From positions 1 through 7,899 of the forward strand of contig JABDMQ010000323.1 in assembly GCA_013001365.1 (NCBI GenBank): a stretch of DNA of 7,899 bases. Direction: 5' to 3'. The translations under genes were made by a program, and so were the position numbers. Position 1 is the stretch's first letter. Each line of letters begins with the position of its first letter. The stretch comes from Flavobacteriaceae bacterium (GTDB lineage: Bacteria; Bacteroidota; Bacteroidia; Flavobacteriales; Flavobacteriaceae). The notes under the pieces were generated by a model. It searched no databases and was not told where the DNA came from. It saw only the letters and a program-made list of their open reading frames with translations. Below are positions 1-6,704 of this stretch, in pieces.

Positions 1-846
1 ATTCATGGTCCACAGGAAATAGAAAGATTGACCAAGATTCCTATCCTTGGGTCAGTTGGTAGAAGCAAAGTTGGTCATAACCTTGTTGTTTTCGAGAAGC
101 CAAAATCCGCAATTTCGGAAGCATTTCGGTCTATAAGGTCAGGCTTGCAGTATATATATAAGAAGCAAAATATTGAAGGTACTAAAACGGTCATGGTCAC
201 CTCTTCGGTGAGTGGAGAAGGGAAAACGTTTTGTTCTATGAATATCGCAACAGTATTTGCCCTAACAGATAAAAAAACGGTATTGGTAGGTCTAGACTTG
301 AGAAAGCCAAAGATCTTTGGTGACTTTAATCTTGAAAATAATATTGGCGCTGTTAATTATTTAATAGGAAACAAAGGTTTCGATGAAATCGTTCAAAAAA
401 CACATATTCCTAATCTTGATCTTATTGTTTCAGGCCCAGTTCCTCCGAATCCTTCAGAATTGCTTATGAATGAAAGAATGGATGCCTTAATTAGCGAGCT
501 GGAGAAGAAATATGATTACATTATTCTTGACACACCACCAATTGGATTAGTAACAGATGCAATAGAATTAATTACACATGTTGATGCAATTATTTATTTG
601 GTAAGACAGGATTATACCAAAAAAGGAATGCTTAAACAGATTAATGATAAATACGTTAAAGGAGAAATAAAGAACATTAGCATTTTGCTGAACGACTATA
701 AGCATAGGGCCAAATATGGTTATGGTTATGGTTACGGATATGGCTACGGTTACGGGTATGGATATGGTGCTTATGGCAACGGTTATCACGAAGATGATGC
801 CAGTAATACAATCTGGAACCGAATCAAGAACATCTTCAAAGTTTAG
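1..846 (+). CDS. wzc: Wzc-type polysaccharide co-polymerase / BY-kinase, 5'-truncated (C-terminal kinase domain only)
   Basis: This is the C-terminal part of a bacterial tyrosine autokinase of the Wzc/CpsD/CapB type, an inner-membrane protein whose cytoplasmic P-loop kinase domain phosphorylates its own tyrosine tail and controls chain length or export. The frame is open to the left edge. A TTG at 28 could be read as a start, but the preceding codons (IHGPQEIER) continue smoothly into the linker TKIPILGSVG found before the kinase domain in fused Wzc proteins, so I treat the gene as truncated. Numbering from the TTG codon, visible motifs are the oligomerisation motif EAFRSIR (31-37), Walker A SGEGKT (62-67), a Walker A' VGLDLRKP (87-94) in which the usual first Asp is Gly88, and Walker B IILDTPP (165-171, Asp168). 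A Tyr-Gly tract with 11 tyrosines (230-253) precedes a short charged end. The transmembrane and Wzz-like parts would lie upstream, outside the window. The family call is firm; the full architecture is inferred. Confidence 0.93.
   Translation: MHGPQEIERLTKIPILGSVGRSKVGHNLVVFEKPKSAISEAFRSIRSGLQYIYKKQNIEGTKTVMVTSSVSGEGKTFCSMNIATVFALTDKKTVLVGLDLRKPKIFGDFNLENNIGAVNYLIGNKGFDEIVQKTHIPNLDLIVSGPVPPNPSELLMNERMDALISELEKKYDYIILDTPPIGLVTDAIELITHVDAIIYLVRQDYTKKGMLKQINDKYVKGEIKNISILLNDYKHRAKYGYGYGYGYGYGYGYGYGAYGNGYHEDDASNTIWNRIKNIFKV
715..786 (+). repeat. Tyr-Gly repeat tract encoding the autophosphorylation tail
   Basis: Nine consecutive Tyr-Gly dipeptides (codons from 715 to 768) are followed by Ala-Tyr-Gly-Asn-Gly-Tyr, giving 11 tyrosines in 24 residues. 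The DNA mixes TAT with TAC and all four glycine codons (GGT, GGA, GGC, GGG), so it is not a perfect 6-nt repeat. That suggests the peptide pattern is kept by selection, although descent from an old hexanucleotide expansion is possible. BY-kinases carry C-terminal tyrosine clusters that are the autophosphorylation sites, and this tract sits where that cluster belongs. Confidence 0.9.
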
Positions 847-861
847 CCTAAAAAAAAGAAT

Positions 862-1449
862 TTGATAAATAAAGTTCATACGGGTAGCAAAAGGCTCTTT
901 GATTTATTACTTAGCCTTGTCCTTCTGCCTATATTGATCATTCCAATTATTGCATTGATTTTACTCGCTACAATTGATACTAAAGAATGGGGCATCTTCA
1001 GTCAAAATAGGATAGGGAAGAATGGAAAGCCATTTAAGATTTTTAAGATCAGGACATTAAAGAATGAGCCTCATATCCTCGGTCATCTCGACAAAAGTGC
1101 CACCCAACTAGGTAAATGGATAAGAAGGTACAAATTTGACGAATTACCACAGCTATTCAATGTATTGAAAGGGGATATGAGTTTTGTTGGCCCAAGACCG
1201 GACGTCAAAGGATTTGCAGATGAATTGGAAGGAGACGATAGGATTATTTTGAGAATAAGACCTGGCGTAACTGGTCCAGCAACAATCAAATACAAGAACG
1301 AAGAAGAGATATTGGCCTTGCAAGATGACCCCGAAAAATACAATAGAACGATTATTTGGAAAGATAAGGTTGAAATCAATAAAAAGTATATCGAAAATTG
1401 GAGTTTTTATTTAGATTTGAAGTATATAATCAATTCAATTTTTAAATAG
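862..1449 (+). CDS. Small PglC-type phosphoglycosyl transferase (bacterial sugar transferase family)
   Basis: This 195-residue enzyme should transfer a sugar phosphate from a nucleotide sugar to undecaprenyl phosphate at the inner face of the membrane, the first step of repeat-unit assembly. After KRLFDLLL (10-17) comes one hydrophobic stretch (about 15-38) with prolines at 23 and 28 that could break a re-entrant helix as in monotopic PglC-like enzymes. The catalytic core follows: FSQNRIGKNGKPFKIFKIRT (46-65), the Asp93-Glu94 pair in FDELPQLFNVLKGDMS, VGPRPD (109-114) and RPGVTGPATIKY. Its length fits the short PglC class and not the roughly 460-residue WcaJ class. The start is TTG: the upstream gene's stop codon (844-846) lies in the same frame and TTG 862 is the only usual start codon between it and the conserved KRLFD motif. 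An A-rich stretch, but no Shine-Dalgarno, precedes it. The sugar specificity cannot be read from the sequence; a HexNAc or a modified derivative is plausible. Confidence 0.93.
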   Translation: MINKVHTGSKRLFDLLLSLVLLPILIIPIIALILLATIDTKEWGIFSQNRIGKNGKPFKIFKIRTLKNEPHILGHLDKSATQLGKWIRRYKFDELPQLFNVLKGDMSFVGPRPDVKGFADELEGDDRIILRIRPGVTGPATIKYKNEEEILALQDDPEKYNRTIIWKDKVEINKKYIENWSFYLDLKYIINSIFK

Positions 1450-1453
1450 AATA

Positions 1454-2746
1454 ATGGGAGACAAAAAGAGAATTACGGTAATCGGTTTGGGTTATGTAGG
1501 ACTGCCACTTGCGGTTGAATTCGCGAAAAAATACAGTGTCGTAGGACTTGATATAAATCATGCTCGAGTTAAAGAATTGAGAGATGGCATTGATAAGACC
1601 CTTGAAGTCGAATCGGATGAACTCAAGGAAGTTTTAATTAGTGATCCAGATTCTGGTAATGGTTTGTTTATCACTGCACAAGCATCTGATATGGCAAACT
1701 CCAATATTTATATTGTTACTGTACCTACACCAACAGATGAATTCAATAAGCCTGTCTTTACGCCTTTAATAAAGGCAAGTGAAGCTGTCGGGAAGGTGTT
1801 GAAGAAGGACGATATAGTTATATATGAATCAACGGTTTATCCTGGAGCAACTGAAGAGGTTTGCGTACCAATACTAGAAGAGAACTCTGGGTTAGTATTC
1901 AACCGCGATTTCTTTGTTGGCTATTCTCCAGAACGAATCAATCCAGGAGATAAGAAACATACAGTAACCAAAATCCTGAAAGTGACTTCCGGATCAACTC
2001 CCGAAATTGGAAAACAAGTCGATGAGCTTTATAAGTCCGTTATTACAGCAGGTACTCATTTGGCACCTTCAATTAAAGTAGCGGAGGCTGCAAAAGTCAT
2101 CGAGAATTCCCAAAGAGATATCAACATTGCCTTTGTTAATGAATTAGCGAAGATCTTCAGGTTGCTTGACATAGATACAAAAGCTGTATTAGAAGCTGCG
2201 GGTACCAAATGGAATTTTATCAATTTTACCCCAGGACTGGTTGGCGGACACTGCATAGGTGTTGATCCTTTCTATTTGGCTCAAAAAGCAATAGAAGTCG
2301 GTTATAATCCAGAAATAATTCTTGCCGGACGTAAGATGAATGATAGTATGGGTGCATATGTTGCACAAGAAACGGTGAAGATGATGATCAAGAAAGGAGC
2401 GAAAATCAAGGATTCCAATGTTTTGGTATTAGGAATTACTTTTAAAGAAGACTGTCCAGACATAAGAAACTCAAGAGCTATTGACATCATTAGGGAATTT
2501 GAAACATATAACGTCAATGTAGATGTATTCGATCCATGGGCATCACCCGAAGAAGTGCAACATGAGTATGGCTTAGATCTAATTACATCAAAAGACGCAC
2601 TTAAAAGTAACTATGATGCGATAGTCCTAGCAGTTTCTCATAAAGAATTCCTTGAGTTGGATCTTGACGAGATCAAATCTGAAACCGCTGTCATCTTTGA
2701 TGTAAAATCCCTTTATCCTAAAGAATCCGTAGACGCTAGATTATAA
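1454..2746 (+). CDS. tviB: UDP-N-acetylhexosamine 6-dehydrogenase, TviB/WbpO-like
   Basis: A 430-residue cytoplasmic NAD-dependent nucleotide-sugar dehydrogenase, expected to oxidise C6 of UDP-GlcNAc (or UDP-GalNAc) twice to give the uronic acid. The N-terminal Rossmann motif is GLGYVG (11-16). The central region has ESTVYPG (125-131), YSPERINPGDKKH, and KVIEN (214-218), which supplies the conserved lysine and asparagine. The catalytic cysteine is Cys267 in GGHCIGVDPFYL. The C-terminal NAD/UDP domain contains LGITFKEDCPDIRNSR. Much of the sequence reads like Salmonella TviB of the Vi antigen pathway as I remember it, closer than to UDP-glucose or GDP-mannose dehydrogenases. The ATG at 1454 lies 4 nt after the preceding stop and puts the Rossmann motif at the expected distance. 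It overlaps the next gene by one base, and that gene is a TviC-like epimerase, so the two form a classical Vi-type pair. The family call is very firm; the exact substrate is inferred. Confidence 0.95.
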   Translation: MGDKKRITVIGLGYVGLPLAVEFAKKYSVVGLDINHARVKELRDGIDKTLEVESDELKEVLISDPDSGNGLFITAQASDMANSNIYIVTVPTPTDEFNKPVFTPLIKASEAVGKVLKKDDIVIYESTVYPGATEEVCVPILEENSGLVFNRDFFVGYSPERINPGDKKHTVTKILKVTSGSTPEIGKQVDELYKSVITAGTHLAPSIKVAEAAKVIENSQRDINIAFVNELAKIFRLLDIDTKAVLEAAGTKWNFINFTPGLVGGHCIGVDPFYLAQKAIEVGYNPEIILAGRKMNDSMGAYVAQETVKMMIKKGAKIKDSNVLVLGITFKEDCPDIRNSRAIDIIREFETYNVNVDVFDPWASPEEVQHEYGLDLITSKDALKSNYDAIVLAVSHKEFLELDLDEIKSETAVIFDVKSLYPKESVDARL

Positions 2747-2748
2747 TG
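2744..2748 (+). other. TAATG stop/start overlap (dehydrogenase to epimerase)
   Basis: The TAA stop of the dehydrogenase (2744-2746) shares its last A with the ATG of the epimerase (2746-2748). Such one-base overlaps usually allow terminating ribosomes to restart, which would keep the two consecutive pathway enzymes in balanced amounts. The coupling is inferred from the arrangement alone. Confidence 0.75.
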
Positions 2749-3729
2749 TATACAAACAAATATCACGACCGAGACATTTCTGACCTTTCTTTCCTAGTAA
2801 CAGGAGGCGGAGGTTTTATTGGATCGAACATAGTTCAATACCTTCTTGAATATGGAGCTAAGAGAGTGAGGGTGCTTGACGATTTCTCAAATGGTTATAG
2901 AAAGAATCTGGAGGAATTCCATAGCAACCCAGCTTTTGAGTTAATTGAAGGGGACATAAGGAATCTTGAGACTTGCAAAGTGGCAATGAAAAGTATCGAT
3001 TATGTTACACATCAAGCTGCTTTAGGCTCAGTGCCTAGGTCTATTAATGACCCAGCAACGACAAATGATGTTAATATAACGGGATTCTTGAATATGATGA
3101 TAGCCCTAAAGGAAAGTGATTCGGTAAAACGAATGATCTATGCTGCATCAAGTTCTACCTATGGAGACAGCAAGAATCTCCCAAAAGTCGAAGACATAAT
3201 AGGTAAGCCATTGTCACCATATGCAGTTACAAAATATGTTAACGAGCTTTATGCTGATGTCTTTGGAAAGACCTACAATACAGATGTTATAGGATTAAGA
3301 TATTTTAATGTTTTCGGACCAAAACAAAGTCCAAATGGAGCTTATGCTGCAGTTATACCTTTGTTCATGCAAGCATTGCAGGATAATAAACCTGCTAAGA
3401 TAAATGGCGATGGTGAACAAACAAGGGATTTTACTTTTGTAGAAAACGCGGTTCAGGCTAATATAAAAGGATTTTTCGCTTCGAAGGAGGCAGCTAATGA
3501 AGTTTTTAATGTAGCTTGTGGAGAACGAATTAGTGTAAACTATCTTTGGCAATCATTAAAGGATGCTGCAAATAAAGACATTGAACCAATTTATGGACCA
3601 CCAAGGCAAGGAGATGTAAGGGATTCGTTGGCAGATATATCAAAAGCTGAAAGATTAATTGGATACAATCCTGAATTCAATGTAAGAGATGGCCTAAAGA
3701 TTACTTGGGACTATTTTAAAAACAGATAG
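2746..3729 (+). CDS. tviC: UDP-HexNAc(A) 4-epimerase, TviC/WbpP-like extended SDR
   Basis: A 327-residue NAD-dependent epimerase of the extended short-chain dehydrogenase family, expected to invert C4 of UDP-GlcNAc or UDP-GlcNAcA, giving the galacto form. A short N-terminal extension of about 14 residues, typical of the TviC/WbpP type, precedes the nucleotide-binding motif TGGGGFIG (19-26) and DDFSNG. HQAALGSVPRSINDP is a hallmark stretch of this subgroup. The active site is visible as SSSTYGD (starting at Ser135) with Tyr159 and Lys163 in SPYAVTK. RYFNVFGPKQSP and GDGEQTRDFTFVENAV are the later substrate-domain motifs. The start codon overlaps the dehydrogenase stop by one base. Together the two enzymes should supply UDP-GalNAcA, by either order of reactions. 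It could instead act on UDP-GlcNAc alone, as WbpP does. No missing catalytic residue is seen. Confidence 0.95.
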   Translation: MYTNKYHDRDISDLSFLVTGGGGFIGSNIVQYLLEYGAKRVRVLDDFSNGYRKNLEEFHSNPAFELIEGDIRNLETCKVAMKSIDYVTHQAALGSVPRSINDPATTNDVNITGFLNMMIALKESDSVKRMIYAASSSTYGDSKNLPKVEDIIGKPLSPYAVTKYVNELYADVFGKTYNTDVIGLRYFNVFGPKQSPNGAYAAVIPLFMQALQDNKPAKINGDGEQTRDFTFVENAVQANIKGFFASKEAANEVFNVACGERISVNYLWQSLKDAANKDIEPIYGPPRQGDVRDSLADISKAERLIGYNPEFNVRDGLKITWDYFKNR

Positions 3730-3730
3730 A

Positions 3731-4606
3731 TTGAGTAACATCAAAAACGAGAACTGGTTATATACCATATCACCAAAACGAAAGCTCATTGATTTGAACT
3801 TTCAGGAAATATGGCGATATAAAGATTTGATGTTATTATTCGTTAAACGAGATGTGGTTACCCTTTACAAGCAAACCATTCTCGGACCTTTATGGTATTT
3901 TATCCAGCCTCTTTTCACATCAGTTATTTTTACGGTAATTTTCAATAATCTTGCTAATATACCTACAGGTGATGGTGTACCATCGTTCTTGTTTAACCTA
4001 GCGGGTATTACATCCTGGAACTACTTCAAAGAATGTCTCGTAGGAACTTCCGATACTTTTAAGAAAAACCAGAATATTTTTGGCAAGGTGTACTTTCCAA
4101 GAGTTGTAATGCCACTTTCAACTGTAGTTTCCAACTTGTTGAAGTTTGGCATTCAGTTGATGGTTTTCGTGGGGTTCTATTTATTCTACGTGTTCTTCCG
4201 TGATGCATCCGTGATTCCAAACATATCATTATTGCTATTTCCAGTATTGATTATTATCATGGCATTATTAGGACTTGGATTGGGCATGATCATATCATCA
4301 ATGACAACCAAATACCGAGACCTTAATTTCTTGGTTCAATTCGGGGTTCAATTATTGATGTACGCTTCTGGAGTGATGTATACGGTGAGTTACTTCAAGG
4401 AAAAATTACCTGATATTGCTTGGTTAGTTGAGTGGAATCCAATGACCATAATCATTGAGGCTTTCAGGCACATGACACTCGGTGCGAATGCAGGCGACAT
4501 AGATTCAGTTAAGTTTTTATATGCGGTTGTCTTCAGTCTAATTGCGTTCTTTATAGGACTTGGGATTTTTAACAAAACGGAGAAAAGCTTTATTGATACT
4601 ATTTAA
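3731..4606 (+). CDS. wzm: ABC-2 type polysaccharide export permease (Wzm)
   Basis: A 291-residue integral inner-membrane protein, the channel-forming half of a Wzm/Wzt (KpsM/TagG-like) exporter that moves lipid-linked glycan to the periplasm. The amphipathic N-terminus leads into IWRYKDLMLLFVKRD (27-41) and YKQTILGPLWYFIQP (46-60), the strongly conserved entry region of this family. About six hydrophobic segments follow, near 54-74, 84-100, 126-157, 165-191, 200-222 and 257-279. FGKVYFPRVVMP lies between the second and third, and EWNPMTIIIEAFRHM before the last. The start is TTG at 3731, one base after the epimerase stop. The nearest upstream in-frame ATG (3689) is cut off by a stop at 3695, and the next internal ATG (residue 34) would remove part of the conserved RYKDL region. 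Its ATPase partner is encoded one gene further on. The family call is firm. Confidence 0.94.
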   Translation: MSNIKNENWLYTISPKRKLIDLNFQEIWRYKDLMLLFVKRDVVTLYKQTILGPLWYFIQPLFTSVIFTVIFNNLANIPTGDGVPSFLFNLAGITSWNYFKECLVGTSDTFKKNQNIFGKVYFPRVVMPLSTVVSNLLKFGIQLMVFVGFYLFYVFFRDASVIPNISLLLFPVLIIIMALLGLGLGMIISSMTTKYRDLNFLVQFGVQLLMYASGVMYTVSYFKEKLPDIAWLVEWNPMTIIIEAFRHMTLGANAGDIDSVKFLYAVVFSLIAFFIGLGIFNKTEKSFIDTI

Positions 4607-4608
4607 TG
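4604..4608 (+). other. TAATG stop/start overlap (permease to pyruvyl transferase)
   Basis: The permease TAA (4604-4606) shares one base with the ATG of the pyruvyl-transferase gene (4606-4608). This is the second junction of this kind in the window. It ties expression of a presumed glycan-modifying enzyme to that of the exporter. The coupling is inferred. Confidence 0.75.
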
Positions 4609-5427
4609 AATTCTTCAAGAAACATAAATTTGTTTTGGTGGTCTTCAGTTAAGTTCGAAGGAAAATCCCAAGAAAACTTTGGAGATATCCTTTCAAGATA
4701 TTTGGTAGAGAAGATATCAGGTAAACAGGTTGTTTGGAAGAATCCGATGAAAAGGCGTTGGAATCCATTCAGGAAAAAAATTTATACGACTACTGGTAGT
4801 ATCCTGAAACATGTTTCTAAGGATTGTATAGTATGGGGTAGTGGTATTATTTCAAGAAATGATGAGGTCCAGGAAGCCGAATTTTTAGCGGTTCGAGGTC
4901 CAGAGACATATAAATTCTTGAAAGAAAAAGGATATGATGTTAATGAGGTCTTTGGAGATCCTGCTATTTTACTTCCAGGCTTTTACAAACCTAAAGGCAA
5001 GAAAGAAATAAGTTTAGGTATAATTCCACATTATGTTGATTATAATGTCGTCAATGAATGGTATTCAGATAACAAGAATATAGAAGTGATTGATCTATTA
5101 AATGATGATGTAGAAAGTGTCATAGAACAAATATCGAAATGTAAAGAAGTAATTTCCTCATCTTTACATGGACTCATAGTTTCGCATACCTATGGAATAC
5201 CTGCTGTGTGGATTCAATTCTCTCAAAAACTATCAGGAGATAACATAAAGTTTGCAGATTACTTTAAATCAGTTAAATTAAAGCCTTATAATCCAGAATT
5301 CATTGATAAGGTCAAGAACGAAGAAGAGTTACACGAGTTAATTACTAAGTATCCGAGTTTACCAAAAGAAATAGATATTGATGATCTTCGTATCGGATTA
5401 ATGAAAGTATGTCCATTCAAGCAATGA
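4606..5427 (+). CDS. Polysaccharide pyruvyl transferase family protein
   Basis: A 273-residue, probably cytoplasmic protein of the family (Pfam PF04230) that adds pyruvate from phosphoenolpyruvate as a ketal on a sugar of a polysaccharide. Visible family features are NFGDILS (24-30), VWGSGI, AVRGPETYKFL, FGDPAILLP (116-124), GIIPHYVDY with His142, and the signature SSSLHGLI (184-191) followed by YGIPAVWI. No signal peptide or membrane segment is seen. It sits between the two exporter genes, overlapping the permease by one base and the ATPase start by 4 or more. That placement suggests its product is made together with the transporter, possibly to decorate or end-cap the chain that Wzt recognises. 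Members of this family are diverse and not all have proven pyruvyl activity, so the reaction is a family-level prediction and the acceptor sugar is unknown. Confidence 0.88.
   Translation: MNSSRNINLFWWSSVKFEGKSQENFGDILSRYLVEKISGKQVVWKNPMKRRWNPFRKKIYTTTGSILKHVSKDCIVWGSGIISRNDEVQEAEFLAVRGPETYKFLKEKGYDVNEVFGDPAILLPGFYKPKGKKEISLGIIPHYVDYNVVNEWYSDNKNIEVIDLLNDDVESVIEQISKCKEVISSSLHGLIVSHTYGIPAVWIQFSQKLSGDNIKFADYFKSVKLKPYNPEFIDKVKNEEELHELITKYPSLPKEIDIDDLRIGLMKVCPFKQ
5424..5427 (+). other. ATGA stop/start overlap (pyruvyl transferase to Wzt)
   Basis: The TGA stop of the pyruvyl-transferase gene (5425-5427) is nested with an in-frame ATG (5424-5426) of the ATPase gene, the usual geometry for translational re-initiation. 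Competing ATGs at 5409 and 5430 in the same frame make the true start uncertain by up to seven residues. Confidence 0.55.
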
Positions 5428-6698
5428 CTATGAATAACGATGTTATGCTAAAAGTTGAAAATGTTTCTAAACAATACCGTTTAGGTCTTGTAGGAACTGG
5501 GACATTGAGCCATGACCTTAACAGGTGGTGGCATTTAATTCGAGGCAAAGAAGACCCATATTTACAAGTAGGCGAAGCAAATGTTCGCGCTACCAAAGGA
5601 AGTTCAGAATATGTATGGGCATTAAAGGATATTAGTTTCGAGGTCAAGAAAGGAGAAGTTCTCGGTATTATAGGAAAGAATGGCGCCGGAAAGTCAACAT
5701 TGCTAAAGATCCTTTCGAAAGTCACAGGTCCTACTACGGGTATAATCAAGACAAGAGGAAGAATTGCCTCTCTTTTAGAAGTAGGTACAGGATTTCATCC
5801 AGAACTGACAGGTCGAGAGAATATTTATTTGAATGGTGCTATTTTGGGCATGACCAAAAAGGAAATAAACTCCAAGATCGATGAGATCGTAGAGTTTTCA
5901 GGATGCGAAAGATATATAGATACACCAGTTAAACGATATTCTTCAGGAATGACTGTGCGATTGGCATTTGCTGTTGCGGCTCATTTAGAGCCAGAAATAC
6001 TGGTTATAGATGAAGTTCTTGCAGTTGGTGATGCTGAATTCCAGAAGAAGGCCATTGGAAAAATGCAAGACATCTCGAAAGGTGAAGGAAGAACAGTACT
6101 ATTTGTTAGTCATAACATGGCAGCAGTAGAAACTTTATGCTCACGAGTAATTATCCTTAAAGATGGAGAATTCTATTCCGAAGGGAAACCAACTGAAGCA
6201 ATAAATAGTTATTTGAATCTCAATAGTACATCACAACGATTTATTGATGCACAGAATTCAAATGAAAAGAAAGGCAACGAACATATCGAAATTTTATATG
6301 CTTCTGTGGAAAATGCTTCAACTTCGGACAAGAAAGACGTTCTTGATGTTTCCTCTAATATAGATATTAGGCTTAGGATAAAGAACCTTACTTCTGAAGA
6401 AAGAATCAATGTAGGGTATGACCTTAAGAACCTAAAAGGAGAAATAGTCTTTGGATCAGGCGGAAAATTTAATTGTGCCTTAGGAAAATCAACCGAATTA
6501 GTATGTCGGATTCCGGCGGATTTTCTTAATGATGACGTTTATCAGATTCACGCATATTTTCATTCTGATAGTATGGTCGGATTGTTTTCAGATTCAGAAT
6601 TGTTGACTTTTGAAGTAAAGGATGTTAAAAGAGAATCGGGTTATTTAGGCAAAGTTAACGGTATTGTTCGTCCTAAACTTGACTGGACAATAAATTAG
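5424..6698 (+). CDS. wzt: ABC exporter ATPase with C-terminal glycan-recognition domain (Wzt)
   Basis: The ATP-binding partner of the upstream permease, on the cytoplasmic face of the inner membrane. Numbered from ATG 5424, it has KVENVSKQYRLG, a family-typical insertion (about 20-60, with SHDLNRWW), Walker A GKNGAGKS (84-91), an ABC signature in the variant form YSSGM (172-176), Walker B LVIDEVLAVGD (Asp196, Glu197) and the switch histidine His230 in VSHNM. After about residue 285 comes a beta-rich-looking domain ending in GYLGKVNGIVRPKLDW, matching in position and style the Wzt C-terminal domain (Pfam PF14524) that in E. coli O8/O9a binds the modified non-reducing end of the O-antigen. Three in-frame ATGs are possible: 5409 (19-nt overlap with the previous gene), 5424 (ATGA overlap, 4 nt) and 5430 (2 nt after the stop). 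I prefer 5424 for its coupling geometry, but none has a clear ribosome site. The length of 424 residues fits long Wzt proteins. Confidence 0.94.
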   Translation: MTMNNDVMLKVENVSKQYRLGLVGTGTLSHDLNRWWHLIRGKEDPYLQVGEANVRATKGSSEYVWALKDISFEVKKGEVLGIIGKNGAGKSTLLKILSKVTGPTTGIIKTRGRIASLLEVGTGFHPELTGRENIYLNGAILGMTKKEINSKIDEIVEFSGCERYIDTPVKRYSSGMTVRLAFAVAAHLEPEILVIDEVLAVGDAEFQKKAIGKMQDISKGEGRTVLFVSHNMAAVETLCSRVIILKDGEFYSEGKPTEAINSYLNLNSTSQRFIDAQNSNEKKGNEHIEILYASVENASTSDKKDVLDVSSNIDIRLRIKNLTSEERINVGYDLKNLKGEIVFGSGGKFNCALGKSTELVCRIPADFLNDDVYQIHAYFHSDSMVGLFSDSELLTFEVKDVKRESGYLGKVNGIVRPKLDWTIN

Positions 6699-6704
6699 CA
6701 TACT

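Noticed and set aside
28..30. TTG at 28 as the true start of a stand-alone CapB-like kinase
   Set aside because: The frame is open through the left edge and the residues before the TTG match the linker that joins the kinase domain to the membrane part of fused Wzc proteins. A stand-alone kinase cannot be fully excluded from this window.
847..861. A-rich 15-nt gap as a promoter or terminator
   Set aside because: It is too short for a promoter and has no inverted repeat. The A-rich run fits the upstream region of a Bacteroidota-style translation start.
568..879. Minus-strand open frame of 103 codons opposite the kinase C-terminus
   Set aside because: It reads the complement of the kinase gene. 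Its low-complexity Thr/Ile/Val stretch is simply the antisense of the Tyr-Gly tract, it has no family features, and the plus-strand frame has clear motifs.
1293..1308. A 16-base sequence (CAAGAACGAAGAAGAG) repeated exactly at 5313-5328
   Set aside because: Both copies lie inside unrelated genes and encode Lys-Asn-Glu-Glu-Glu in the coding frame. The purine-rich, codon-biased content makes coincidence the simplest reading; no flanking symmetry or further copies were seen.
1083..1379. Minus-strand open frame of 98 codons inside the sugar transferase gene
   Set aside because: It is fully covered by a plus-strand gene with catalytic motifs; the antisense product shows no recognisable domain.
5417..5749. 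Minus-strand open frame of 110 codons over the Wzt start region
   Set aside because: It is the complement of conserved ABC ATPase sequence including Walker A; nothing supports its expression.
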